From Micromonospora polyrhachis (lineage in GTDB: Bacteria; Actinomycetota; Actinomycetes; Mycobacteriales; Micromonosporaceae): a stretch of DNA of 64,000 bases. Both the position numbers and the translations under genes were made by a program. The stretch spans positions 1,674,001 to 1,738,000 of the forward strand of contig NZ_JACHJW010000001.1 of assembly GCF_014203835.1 (NCBI RefSeq). The letters run 5' to 3'. Under the pieces are notes generated by a model. The model saw nothing but the letters and a program-made list of their open reading frames with translations, searched no databases and was not told the DNA's origin. Below, piece after piece: positions 35,777 through 43,648 of this stretch; position 1 is the stretch's first letter, and each line of letters opens with the position of its first letter.

Positions 35777-36952
35777 TCAGCCGACGGTGGAGCCGAACAC
35801 CTCGTCCCGGACGGCGTCCAGGGCGGTCTGCAACGCGCCCCGCAGGATCGGCTCCTCGGTCAGCCGGGTCACCACCACCCGGGGCTTCACCAGCGTGATC
35901 GCGGCCACCTCGTCCTGCACCCGCCCGGCCAGGGCGTCGCCACCGGCCTGCCCGACCTCACCGGCGAGCACCACCAGCGGTGGATCGAGCACCACACAGG
36001 TGCTCGCCACCCCGAGCGCGAGTCGGCGGGCCAACTCGTCGAGGACCGGACCGCCGGCCGTACCCGCCGCGATGGCGGCCCGCACCGCGTCGGCGGCGGA
36101 AGTCCCCCTGAAACCGCCCTCCCGGGCCACCGCACGTACCGCCTCGGCCCCGGCAAGCTGGCCGAACGCCGGCTTGGCCCGTCGGGAGGCATCCCGGGGA
36201 ATGGGTACGCCGGGCACCGGCAGGTAGCCGATCTCGCCGGCGGCACCGCTGCTGCCGTGGTGCAGTCGACCGTTCAGCATGATGGCCAGGCCGACACCGA
36301 CCCCCACCCAGACCAGTACGAAGTCGTCGACCCCCCGAGCGGCCCCGGACTGCGCCTCGGCGACCGCGGCCAGGTTGACGTCGTTCTCGAAGACCACCGG
36401 GGTGTGCAGGTCCTCGCGCAGCGCGGCGAGCAGACCGCGATGCCAGCGGGGCAGGTTGAACGCGAAGGTGATGTCGCCGGTGGCCGGGTCGACCAGGCCG
36501 GGGGTGCCCAGCACCACCCGTCGTACGCTCTCCAGCGGAGCCTTCGCGTCGCTCGCCGCCCGCACCACCGCGTTGTGCACCACCCCGACCGGATCGTCGG
36601 TGTCCCGAGTGGACTGCTCCACCCGTCCGATCACCGCGCCGGTGATGTCCGCACAGGCGGCGACTACCCGATCCGGCCCGACGTCCACCCCCACCACGTG
36701 CGCACTTTCCGGTCGTACCGCGTACAGCTGGGCATTGGGTCCGCGGCCACCGGCCTGCTCCCCGACCCGGGTCACCAGTCCACGCTGCTCCAGCCGTTCC
36801 ACCAGCTGGGAGGCGGTCACCTTGGACAGGCCGGTCAGCTCACCGAGCTGCGAGCGGGTGAGCGGGCCCCGGGCGAGCAGCAACTCCAGTGCGGCCCGAT
36901 CGTTCAGCGCACGTAGCAGGCGCGGGGTGCCGGGCAGGCGGGTAGAAGCCAT
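35777..36952 (-). CDS. ROK family transcriptional regulator
   Basis: A 391-residue NagC/Mlc-type protein. Residues about 15-75 form a winged helix (LLARGPLTRSQLGELTGLSKVTASQLVERLEQRGLV). The ROK domain has VGVDVGPDRVVAACADITG, VVLGTPGLVDPATGDITFAFNLP, VVFENDVNLAAVAEAQSGAA and GAAGEIGYLPVPG. The cysteine-rich zinc motif of classical ROK proteins is not visible after GEIG, so ligand control may differ. It lies between a peptidoglycan amidase gene (downstream) and a divergent NagZ-like gene, and has a TTAG-n9-CTAA site before its start. It therefore probably controls amino-sugar or muropeptide use. Confidence 0.9.
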   Translation of the reverse strand: MASTRLPGTPRLLRALNDRAALELLLARGPLTRSQLGELTGLSKVTASQLVERLEQRGLVTRVGEQAGGRGPNAQLYAVRPESAHVVGVDVGPDRVVAACADITGAVIGRVEQSTRDTDDPVGVVHNAVVRAASDAKAPLESVRRVVLGTPGLVDPATGDITFAFNLPRWHRGLLAALREDLHTPVVFENDVNLAAVAEAQSGAARGVDDFVLVWVGVGVGLAIMLNGRLHHGSSGAAGEIGYLPVPGVPIPRDASRRAKPAFGQLAGAEAVRAVAREGGFRGTSAADAVRAAIAAGTAGGPVLDELARRLALGVASTCVVLDPPLVVLAGEVGQAGGDALAGRVQDEVAAITLVKPRVVVTRLTEEPILRGALQTALDAVRDEVFGSTVG

Positions 36953-36967
36953 GGCATCCTCTAAGCT

Positions 36968-36984
36968 TTAGGAAGGTTTGCTAA
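36968..36984. promoter_or_regulatory. Probable ROK-protein operator
   Basis: TTAGGAAGGTTTGCTAA is an imperfect 17-bp palindrome (TTAG-n9-CTAA with inner AA/TT). It is centred 24 bases before the ATG of the ROK gene and resembles the TTAG-GAAA-type operators of actinomycete ROK regulators. Autoregulation is the likely role. Confidence 0.55.
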
Positions 36985-37070
36985 CTGTTCTGCAGCTTCA
37001 CGACAAGTAGCCCGTAGCGTAATGGCCGCCCCTGGGACCGGTGTTCCGACGACCCGGTGACACATCGACC

Positions 37071-37156
37071 CCAACCCGGCCCGACTCGACCGCACGATCA
37101 GGCCGGGTTGGGACCGCGCAACCGGGTCCAACCCGGCCGCAGCCGGACCGGGTTGG
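37071..37156. promoter_or_regulatory. Four alternating copies of an 11-bp motif before the GH3 gene
   Basis: CCAACCCGGCC occurs at 37071-37081 and 37128-37138. Its reverse complement occurs at 37101-37111, and with one change (GACCGGGTTGG) at 37146-37156. Each pair could form a hairpin in RNA or bind a dimeric regulator. The set ends about 85 bases before the nagZ-like start. Confidence 0.5.
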
Positions 37157-37240
37157 GGCCACAGGCGGGCCTGGGTACGGCCGTAACCTGGCCCTGCGCG
37201 GTACGACACACATCCGCACAGGGATCGAAGAGGGAGACAC

Positions 37241-38698
37241 GTGGGAACCGATTCCGGACTTCGCCGACTGGCGCTGGGCACGCTGCTCGCCGCCTTCCCC
37301 GGCAGCACCCCGCCCGAATGGGCACTCGACCTGGTCGCCGAAGGGCTCGCCGGACACACCCTGTTCGGGCACAACATCGAGCATCCGGACCAGGTCGCGG
37401 CGACCACCGCCGCACTTCGGGGTGCCCGATCCGACGTACTCGTCGCAATCGACGAGGAGGGCGGCGACGTCACCCGGCTCGCACACGCCACCGGCAGCCC
37501 CTACCCGGGCAACGCGGCACTCGGGGCGGTCGACGACATCGGGCTGACCCAGCGGGTCTACCACGCCATCGGCAGCGAACTCGCCGCCCTCGGCATCAAC
37601 GTCGACCTGGCCCCGACGGTCGACGTCAACTCCGCCGACGACAACCCGGTCATCGGCACCCGATCCTTCGGGGCCGATCCGGTACGCGTCGCCGCCCACT
37701 CCGCCGCCGCCATCGCCGGCCTCCAAGCCGCCGGCGTGGCCGCCTGCGCCAAGCACTTCCCCGGCCACGGTGCCACGGTCACCGACTCGCATTACGAGCT
37801 GCCCACGGTGGACGTACCCCTGGACGTGCTGCGCGCTCGTGACCTGCCGCCCTTCGCGGCGGTCATCGCGGCCGGCACCCGGGCCATCATGACCGCACAC
37901 ATCCGGGTGCCCGTGTTGACCGGCGACGACCCGGCCACCTTCAGCCGGGCCGCCCTCACCGGCCTGCTACGCGGCGAGTACGGCTTCACCGGCACCATCA
38001 TCACCGACGCGCTGGAGATGAAGGGCGCCTCCACCATCGCCGGTGGCCCCGGCCCGGCCGCCGTCCGAGCCCTGGCCGCCGGCACCGACCTGCTCTGCAT
38101 CGGCGCCCAGGTGGACGCCAACCTGGTCGAGCAGGTGGTCGCCGAGATCGTCGCCGCCATCGGCGACGGGCGGCTCGACCGCAGCCGGGTCGAGAAGGCC
38201 GCCGAGCGCGCCGCCGCACTCGCCGCCTGGACCCGGACCGCCACGCCCGTCCACGAGACGTCGACCGATCTCGGGTACGCGGCAGCGCGCCGCGCGGTAC
38301 GCGTGGAGGGTGTGCTCTCCGGCCTCGACAAGCCGCTGGTCGTACAGTTGCTGTCAGCGTCCACCATCGCCGAGGGACGGGTGCCGTGGGGGCTCGGACC
38401 CCACCTCGACGGCAGCGAGCATCTTCCGGTGGTGGCCACCGAGACCGAGCCGGCCGCCCTGCGCGAGCTGGCTGGCGAGCGGCCGATCGTACTGGTCGGG
38501 CGGCACCTGCACCGGCTCGCCGGAGCAGTCGAACTCGTCGAGGCGCTGGCCGCCGACCATCCGGTGACCGTGGTCGAGATGGGCTGGCCGTCGAGCTGGC
38601 GACCGGCTGGAGCACGCGCCTTCGTCACCACGTACGGGGCCAGCCATGCCAACGGCCGTGCCGCAGCCGAGGTCCTCGGCCTCGCCACCGTTCGGTAA
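37241..38698 (+). CDS. nagZ: NagZ-like beta-N-acetylhexosaminidase (GH3)
   Basis: A 485-residue protein. The GH3 catalytic barrel carries VLVAIDEEGGDVTRL, the NagZ-type loop CAKHFPGHGATVTDSHYELP (about residues 169-188, with the acid/base Asp-His pair in TDSH) and the nucleophile in IITDALEMKGA (about Asp256). A C-terminal alpha/beta domain of about 130 residues extends beyond the short bacterial NagZ. No signal peptide is seen, so it works in the cytosol and removes GlcNAc from muropeptides. GTG start with GAGGGAGA upstream. The divergent ROK regulator and the amidase nearby support peptidoglycan recycling. Confidence 0.88.
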   Translation: MGTDSGLRRLALGTLLAAFPGSTPPEWALDLVAEGLAGHTLFGHNIEHPDQVAATTAALRGARSDVLVAIDEEGGDVTRLAHATGSPYPGNAALGAVDDIGLTQRVYHAIGSELAALGINVDLAPTVDVNSADDNPVIGTRSFGADPVRVAAHSAAAIAGLQAAGVAACAKHFPGHGATVTDSHYELPTVDVPLDVLRARDLPPFAAVIAAGTRAIMTAHIRVPVLTGDDPATFSRAALTGLLRGEYGFTGTIITDALEMKGASTIAGGPGPAAVRALAAGTDLLCIGAQVDANLVEQVVAEIVAAIGDGRLDRSRVEKAAERAAALAAWTRTATPVHETSTDLGYAAARRAVRVEGVLSGLDKPLVVQLLSASTIAEGRVPWGLGPHLDGSEHLPVVATETEPAALRELAGERPIVLVGRHLHRLAGAVELVEALAADHPVTVVEMGWPSSWRPAGARAFVTTYGASHANGRAAAEVLGLATVR

Positions 38699-38707
38699 CG
38701 CTTCTGC

Positions 38708-38757
38708 ACAGCGTGGAAACTTCTCCGTCGCGGGCGGCGGAGAAGTTTCCACGCTGT
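38708..38757 (+). terminator. Perfect 20-bp hairpin after the GH3 gene
   Basis: Bases 38708-38727 (ACAGCGTGGAAACTTCTCCG) pair exactly with 38738-38757 around a 10-base loop, nine bases after the stop. The stem is unusually long for a terminator. Confidence 0.85.
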
Positions 38758-38847
38758 CCGCTCTGTATCTGTGGAAAACCTGCGTGTCGTCCACAGAAAA
38801 ACCGCTCGGGGTAGCCGGTCGGATCTGCTCCGGCCACGCTCACCGAC

Positions 38848-39792
38848 ATGTGGAACGAGTTGGCCGGCCAGCAGCAGGGCGTACTGAGCCGAGCCCAGTG
38901 CCAGCAGATCGGCATCACCGACGAGATGGTCTACCGACGGATCGCCAGCAACCGGTGGCAGCAACTCTTCGTCGGCGTCTACGCGACGTTCAGCGGCCCG
39001 ATCCCCCGGGCCGCCAGGCTCTGGGCGACGCTGCTGTATGCGGGCGACGGCGCGGTGCTCAGCCACGAATCCGCAGCCGAGCTGGTCGGACTGCTCGACC
39101 AACCGGTGTCCCCGGTGCACGTCACCATCCCCGCCCACCGCCGGGTACGACCGGCCACCGGTGTGGTCGTACACCGGGCGGCGCGGGTGCCGCTCGCCCG
39201 GCACCCGACCCGGCTACCGCCGCAGACCCGGGTGGAGGAAACTGTCCTCGACCTGACCCAGTCGGCTCGGCAGCTCGACGATGCGTTGAGCTGGCTGGCC
39301 CGGGCCTGCGGTCGACGACTGACCACGCCGAGTCGAATAGGCAGTGCCCTCCGGCTCCGGCCCCGGGTCCGGTGGCGCGCTGAACTGCTCGCCGCGCTGG
39401 ACGACGTGGCCGACGGTTGCCACTCGCTGCTCGAACTGCGCTACCTGCACGACGTCGAACGCCGACACGGACTGCCCATCGGGCGGAGGCAGTCCATCCG
39501 GCTACGCCGGGGCGGTCGCTGGTACGACGACATTCGATACGACGACTTCGCCACCCTGGTCGAGTTGGACGGCCGGGTGGCACACCCGGCGGAGTCCCGG
39601 GCTCGCGACCGCCGACGGGACAACTCGGCGACAGCCGAGGGACTGAGTGTGCTGCGATACGACCTGGCGGATGTCTTTCAGCAGCCCTGCGCCGCCGCCG
39701 CCCAGGTCGCCGCGACGTTACGTCGCAACGGCTGGCCCGGCCGCCCGACCCGCTGCGGGTCGAACTGCTCGATCAAGCGTCTTACCGACTGA
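38848..39792 (+). CDS. AbiEi-type antitoxin-domain protein with DUF559-like C-terminus
   Basis: A 314-residue protein. The first 60 residues (LAGQQQGVLSRAQCQQIGITDEMVYRRIASNRWQQLFVGVYATFS) are the winged-helix N-terminal domain shared with type IV AbiEi antitoxins. The C-terminal 110 residues (HSLLELRYLHDVERRHGLP, WYDDIRYDDFATLVELDGRVAH, RRRDNSATAEGLSVLRYDL) have the layout of a PD-(D/E)XK nuclease of DUF559/VSR type with D..E.DG residues. This architecture is very common as a single gene in Micromonospora and Streptomyces, without an AbiEii toxin partner, as here. Function is unproven. No ribosome-binding site precedes the ATG. Confidence 0.7.
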   Translation: MWNELAGQQQGVLSRAQCQQIGITDEMVYRRIASNRWQQLFVGVYATFSGPIPRAARLWATLLYAGDGAVLSHESAAELVGLLDQPVSPVHVTIPAHRRVRPATGVVVHRAARVPLARHPTRLPPQTRVEETVLDLTQSARQLDDALSWLARACGRRLTTPSRIGSALRLRPRVRWRAELLAALDDVADGCHSLLELRYLHDVERRHGLPIGRRQSIRLRRGGRWYDDIRYDDFATLVELDGRVAHPAESRARDRRRDNSATAEGLSVLRYDLADVFQQPCAAAAQVAATLRRNGWPGRPTRCGSNCSIKRLTD

Positions 39793-39819
39793 CCGGGGCA
39801 CAGATCAGGACGGCGGGGG

Positions 39820-39920
39820 CGGGGCCGGGGCAGGGCCGGGGCAGGGCCGGGGCAGGGCCGGGGCAGGGCCGGGGCAGGGCCGGGGCAGGGCCGGGGCAGG
39901 GCCGGGGCAGGGCCGGGGAC
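39820..39920. repeat. 11-bp tandem repeat, about nine copies
   Basis: The unit CAGGGCCGGGG recurs every 11 bases from 39831 to 39908, with degenerate flanks. The period is not a multiple of three, so it is not a coding repeat. Confidence 0.95.
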
Positions 39921-40042
39921 GGGGTCGATGCCCGGCCGTGACATCCGCTGACCGCATGCGACGTCGTCACCACCCGGGAGCCGGTCATGGCGGCTCTCCT
40001 CTCCCCGCCCCTGGGCATCGCCTCGTCGGCGGTCGCGGAGAC

Positions 40043-40114
40043 CATCGACCGGCTGCCGCGTTGAGCTATCGACCAGCTGCGGCATTGAGCCATCGACCAG
40101 CTGCGGCGTTGAGC
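40043..40114. repeat. 24-bp tandem repeat, three copies
   Basis: Units of the type CATCGACCAGCTGCGGCGTT start at 40043, 40067 and 40091 with a few substitutions between them. Confidence 0.85.
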
Positions 40115-40405
40115 CGACCGGCATTGGTGTTCCCGGTGGGAGATTGCCCTCCGGCGGGCCACCTCCCGGCAAAATCCGATGATCGGGCGACCCGAACTGG
40201 CCGGCGGAAGCCGGGACCGGGGCCAACCGAACGGGTAAAACGCGACGGGGCACCTTGAAAGGGCAAGTCTGAATACGTAGCGTTACCGGAATACGGCCGG
40301 TCGTCGTCACCCGGCCTACTCCGCTCGTGACCGTCGGCGAGTCCACCGCGCCGATCGACACTCGCGTACCGGGCTGGTCGTACCGACTACGACCTGGGGA
40401 CGGAT

Positions 40406-40439
40406 GCGGACCGTGGGCCCCGATGGGTCCACGGTCCGC
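40406..40439. terminator. 11-bp hairpin in the repeat-rich spacer
   Basis: GCGGACCGTGG pairs exactly with CCACGGTCCGC around a 12-base loop. No gene directly upstream needs it, so it may belong to a decayed transcript or be a processing site. Confidence 0.5.
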
Positions 40440-40630
40440 GCCAGTTTCTCGACACCTACCGCCCCGACCTGTTCCGCCCCTGGCCGGCTCCCGACCGACC
40501 CGCATCCCCGCCAGCCCGTACTCGGCTTGACCCGGCCCGGTTCCGACGTCGATGCTTGCGCCGCGATGGCCGCCCGTCCGGCGGCTGAGGTGTTTCACTG
40601 GCGCGGTTACGCCGGTGAGAGGGGATCGGC

Positions 40631-41026
40631 ATGCAGCTCATCGACAAGCTCGCCTGGCTGCGGGTGGAGGACGGAAGGATCCTCGGCGCCCGGTCGTACG
40701 GCAAGGACGTCTACTACGTCCCGGGCGGCAAACGGGAAGCCGGCGAGACCGATCACCAGGCGCTCAAACGGGAGATCCGGGAGGAACTCTGCATCGACCT
40801 GGTCGACGACACGATCGAGTGGGCGGCCGTCTTCGAAGCGCCGGCGCACGGCCACGCCGAGGGCACGACGGTACGCATCACCTGCTACCGGGCCGACTAC
40901 ACCGGGTCCATCGCCGCCAGTTCAGAGATCGAGGACGTCGGCTGGCTGGACTACTCGGCGCGGGACGGGTTGTCTGCGGGCGGCAGGATGATCTTCGACT
41001 GGTTGCGGGCTCGGGGCGAACTGTGA
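40631..41026 (+). CDS. NUDIX hydrolase
   Basis: A 131-residue protein with a complete Nudix box: GGKREAGETDHQALKREIRE followed directly by ELCIDL, matching G-x5-E-x7-REUxEExxU. The glutamates that bind magnesium are present. It should hydrolyse a nucleoside diphosphate linked to another group. GAGAGGGG lies about eight bases before the ATG. It is convergent with the GNAT gene, 45 bases away. Confidence 0.92.
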   Translation: MQLIDKLAWLRVEDGRILGARSYGKDVYYVPGGKREAGETDHQALKREIREELCIDLVDDTIEWAAVFEAPAHGHAEGTTVRITCYRADYTGSIAASSEIEDVGWLDYSARDGLSAGGRMIFDWLRARGEL

Positions 41027-41071
41027 CCCGACACCGCCGGGCGTGCTGATCCGGCCCCCCTACCGGCCGAT

Positions 41072-41743
41072 TCAAGGAGCGTCGGGGGTGGCCACGGCGT
41101 ACGCCCACCAGCCCTGATCGGCGAAGCCGGCCGCCTCGGCGACCCGCGCCGAGCCGACGTTCTCCGGTTCGTGCAGGTACGTCGGCACCGCTCCCCCGGC
41201 GAGTACCCGGCGCGCCGCCTGCGCCACCAACCGGCGGGCCAGGCCTCGACCCCGCGCCGCCGGTTCGGTGCCGACCGACAGTTCGTGCCCGTACCGGTCG
41301 TGCCGCTTGATCCCCACCCCGGCGAGGTAGCGGCCGGAATCGTCCCGGACCACCAGCACCTCGTCGCCGAACGGGCGCAGCCACTCCGGCACCACCGGAT
41401 CGTCGACCTTGATCCACTCGCCCACCTCGGGCAGCTTGGCCGGGGTGGTGGTGTATCGAAACACCGCTCGGTAGCTGGGCCACCCCTCCCGACCGACGGC
41501 CGCCGGCAACTCGGCGAGCAGCTTCGACGGGGACAGATGCCGCAACTCCCGGGCGCTCGCGACCCGGTCCGGCGGCACCGAGAGCACCATGCCGGCGGGT
41601 CCGTCGATGCCGATGGCCGGGTAGATCCGCCCGTCCCAGCCCGGTTTCGTACGTCGGGTCGAGCCCACCACGTGCAGCGGTTGCCGGGCTGGCCACTGCC
41701 CCAACCGGGTCACCAGGTGGCGGTAGAGCCGCTGATCGAGCAT
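41072..41743 (-). CDS. GNAT family N-acetyltransferase
   Basis: A 223-residue protein whose C-terminal half is a GNAT domain: VLVVRDDSGRYLAGVGIKR, ELSVGTEPAARGRGLARRLV (the acetyl-CoA loop RGRGLA) and NVGSARVAEAAGFADQG. The first 110 residues (VVGSTRRTKPGWDGRIYPAIG, ARELRHLSPSKLLAELP) form an additional N-terminal region seen in actinomycete homologues. The acceptor is unknown. Confidence 0.85.
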   Translation of the reverse strand: MLDQRLYRHLVTRLGQWPARQPLHVVGSTRRTKPGWDGRIYPAIGIDGPAGMVLSVPPDRVASARELRHLSPSKLLAELPAAVGREGWPSYRAVFRYTTTPAKLPEVGEWIKVDDPVVPEWLRPFGDEVLVVRDDSGRYLAGVGIKRHDRYGHELSVGTEPAARGRGLARRLVAQAARRVLAGGAVPTYLHEPENVGSARVAEAAGFADQGWWAYAVATPDAP

Positions 41744-42111
41744 CCGTCCGCTCCTCGCGTGGGGACCCAGAGGGGCCAGTCGAGTATCGTCACCACCCAG
41801 AGTGGGCGGTGAGACTAACTACTCGCCGATCTCAGACAACTACCCACCGCACTCGCGATCATAGGACCCGCTCGCTGGTTGTCAGCCTGTCCGGTGGCAC
41901 CCAATCGCTGTGAAGCGGATTACACACCCCCCTGGGCATCCTAGGAGGTCAGTCCACTTTGGGTCCCGATGAACCCAGCTTTCGCCGCATTTCCCCGATC
42001 ACTTTTCGCCAATGTCTTGATTCTCGGCAGCGTTTCGATTCCCATCAGCGTCGGGGGCGCGAGGTCGGTTGACCCCGCGCCCCCGGCCGTCACACCCGGG
42101 ATTGGCCGCCG
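41744..42111. other. 368-base intergenic region left of the peptide gene
   Basis: It is less GC-rich than its surroundings (41820-42050). It contains the terminator hairpin for the small peptide gene at its right end and an isolated AGGAGG at 41943-41948 on the plus strand. Two short plus-strand frames follow that site (TTG 10 bases away, 36 codons; ATG 22 bases away, 54 codons with a hydrophobic N-terminus). Neither is convincing. Confidence 0.4.
42052..42085 (-). terminator. Hairpin after the small peptide gene
   Basis: A perfect 10-bp GC stem (CGGGGGCGCG with CGCGCCCCCG) and a 14-base loop, starting 27 bases beyond the stop of the 31-residue gene. Confidence 0.7.
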
Positions 42112-42207
42112 CTATCCACAGATAGCGTCGTGATCAGTGGTGAGGCCGTCAGCCGTGCCACCGTTCTCCCCACCCCGGACCAGAACCAGCACCGTTACGT
42201 CTCGCAT
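42112..42207 (-). CDS. 31-residue peptide gene beside a SARP regulator
   Basis: The predicted peptide begins MRDVTVLVLVRGGENGG and ends HDAICG. A perfect AGGAGG lies five bases before the ATG, the best ribosome-binding site in this part of the window. A GC hairpin terminator follows the stop, so this looks like a deliberate short gene. The N-terminal half is hydrophobic with a GG pair after it. The second half is polar with Asp, His, Thr and a penultimate Cys, a layout compatible with a modified peptide or a small signalling peptide. No modification enzyme is adjacent, only a GT-B-like protein and the SARP regulator. I do not recognise the family, and function is open. Confidence 0.5.
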   Translation of the reverse strand: MRDVTVLVLVRGGENGGTADGLTTDHDAICG

Positions 42208-42327
42208 TTCTTCCTCCTCTGACTGACCGTAGCCTCATTAGCCACGGTTGCATTACCTCGTTGAATCAACCTGGGTGTTGTCTGACAGCGCTTGAAAGAA
42301 CGACGTCACTGGGCCACGAAAATCGGC

Positions 42328-43497
42328 CTACTCGAGTTTCGGTACGGGCACGGGCCGGTACCTGGTTCGGCCTTGCGGCCCGTCAAGGCGCAGCAACGGA
42401 TAAATCTGGGAACGAAGTGCGCAGGCCGACCGACCGGGCATCGACGTCAGGCGGTCGACGATCTCGTAGCGACCTGCCGCTCGGCGGGCCACCGACGTCG
42501 GGATCTGCTGGCAAAGCGGTACCACCGGATCGATGAACGACGCCACCGACAGGACGGACTCGGCAATCGACCCGGGCACACCGGTTTTCGGCCCGTCCGT
42601 CAACCACACCGGCCTACCGATCGCCGCCGCGTAACCGGTAACGGTTCCGTATTCTCCCACCACCTGGTCCGCCGCGATCAGGATGGACCGCCAGTCGATT
42701 TCCGGCTCGATCAGCATGAATCGGTTTCCGTCGGCTCCCGAAATCCGGGCCCGAGCCTGCCGGATGCCCGGCGCGTACCCCGCCCCGGACGGCAACAGGA
42801 GCATCAGCCGGTATTTGACGGCCGGCAACTCGCGGGACAGGCGCCGAAGAAGCTTCGTGGACCTGTCGAACCATGACCCGGGGTCACCGGCCAGCGCCAC
42901 CAATACGAGGTTCTGCCCCGCACACACCTTCACCGCCGTGCGGTAGTCACTCCGCATCGGCTTGCTCGCGATCAGCCGGTCGTACGTCGGATCCCCCACC
43001 ACGACGCAGGGCAGAGCCGGCCCGGAATACCGGGCGCGCAGGCGGTCCCGCTGCCGCTGATGGGCGAGCGCCCACGACCGGGGGGTCGACCGATGACCGG
43101 GGGGCGCTTCAGCGCCCGGCAACTCGACACCCGGCAGTTCGACGCCGCGCGGTCCGGCGGTTTCCTGCTGGATCGGGTCGGGCCCCAGGACGATCGCGGG
43201 GCCGGAAATCCCCGACACGAGTGTCGGCTCCGCCGCCAGCACCAGGTCGAAGTACGCGATGTCCAGCTCCTGCCAGGGAATCCGCACCCCTCCCGCAGCG
43301 GCCAGAATCGCAGCCGACCCCTCACTCGTGCCGGACGGCACGCTGTAGTGCAGCCGCACCCGAGGTTCGTCCCGGACGATCTCGCTCACGTCCATCACCC
43401 GACGGCTTTCGACAGCCGTTCTGGCGACAACGAGCACATTCCGCGTCGGTGGTCGCGCCGCCCCCGACGGTGTCATCAACTGACTTCTTCTCTCCAT
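42328..43497 (-). CDS. GT-B-like protein, often mislabelled translation initiation factor 2
   Basis: A 389-residue protein starting MERRSQLMTPSGAARPP with GGAAGGG upstream. The segments VLVVARTAVESRRVMDV and DLVLAAEPTLVSGISGPAIVL form a first Rossmann-like half. VVVGDPTYDRLIASKPM, LVLVALAGDPGSWFDRS, YRLMLLLPSGAGYA and AADQVVGEYGTVTGYAAAIGRPVWLT form a second half like CDP-glycerol glycerophosphotransferases and GT-B glycosyltransferases. Homologues in actinomycetes often carry an unsupported initiation-factor name. The gene is divergent from the SARP regulator and lies upstream of the 31-residue peptide gene on the same strand. It could modify that peptide or a specialised metabolite. Confidence 0.6.
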   Translation of the reverse strand: MERRSQLMTPSGAARPPTRNVLVVARTAVESRRVMDVSEIVRDEPRVRLHYSVPSGTSEGSAAILAAAGGVRIPWQELDIAYFDLVLAAEPTLVSGISGPAIVLGPDPIQQETAGPRGVELPGVELPGAEAPPGHRSTPRSWALAHQRQRDRLRARYSGPALPCVVVGDPTYDRLIASKPMRSDYRTAVKVCAGQNLVLVALAGDPGSWFDRSTKLLRRLSRELPAVKYRLMLLLPSGAGYAPGIRQARARISGADGNRFMLIEPEIDWRSILIAADQVVGEYGTVTGYAAAIGRPVWLTDGPKTGVPGSIAESVLSVASFIDPVVPLCQQIPTSVARRAAGRYEIVDRLTSMPGRSACALRSQIYPLLRLDGPQGRTRYRPVPVPKLE

Positions 43498-43552
43498 TGC
43501 CACCCTTCCATCTGCCGCATCTCGGCACAGCAGAGCCTCCCAGCCGAGCGTG

Positions 43553-43606
43553 GGACGAATGTGGGACAGACGTTGGACGAATGTGGAACAAGATCGAAAG
43601 AAGAAT
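43553..43606 (+). promoter_or_regulatory. SARP-type operator and promoter
   Basis: Four heptamers start every 11 bases: GGACGAA (43553), GGACAGA (43564), GGACGAA (43575) and GAACAAG (43586). The last is followed by 8 bases and then AAGAAT (43601-43606), a plausible -10 box. SARP proteins bind 11-bp-spaced heptamer repeats ending 8 bp from the -10 box, so this fits their known promoter layout. It lies 43 bases before the SARP start and in the divergent region shared with the GT-B-like gene. Confidence 0.65.
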
Positions 43607-43648
43607 CGGGGGGTTCCCACAAAGGCACGATGGAGGCATCCTTGAACG

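Larger units (their letters stand above)
39793..40630. other. 838-base intergenic region rich in repeats
   Basis: I see no convincing gene. The region holds an 11-bp minisatellite (39820-39920), a 24-bp repeat (40043-40114) and an 11-bp hairpin (40406-40439). Long open frames across it exist only because the repeats contain no stops. It may be a decayed locus. Confidence 0.5.

Noticed and set aside
39678-40598. 306-codon minus-strand frame across the repeat-rich spacer
   Set aside because: It overlaps the real AbiEi-like gene antisense and its length is due to the GC-rich 11-bp repeats; the product is a Pro/Ala repeat without features.
41943-42130. Short plus-strand frames after an AGGAGG (54 codons from ATG at 41969, or 36 codons from TTG)
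   Set aside because: The ATG is too far from the AGGAGG and the TTG frame has no protein-like features; the ATG frame also overlaps the better supported minus-strand peptide gene and its terminator.
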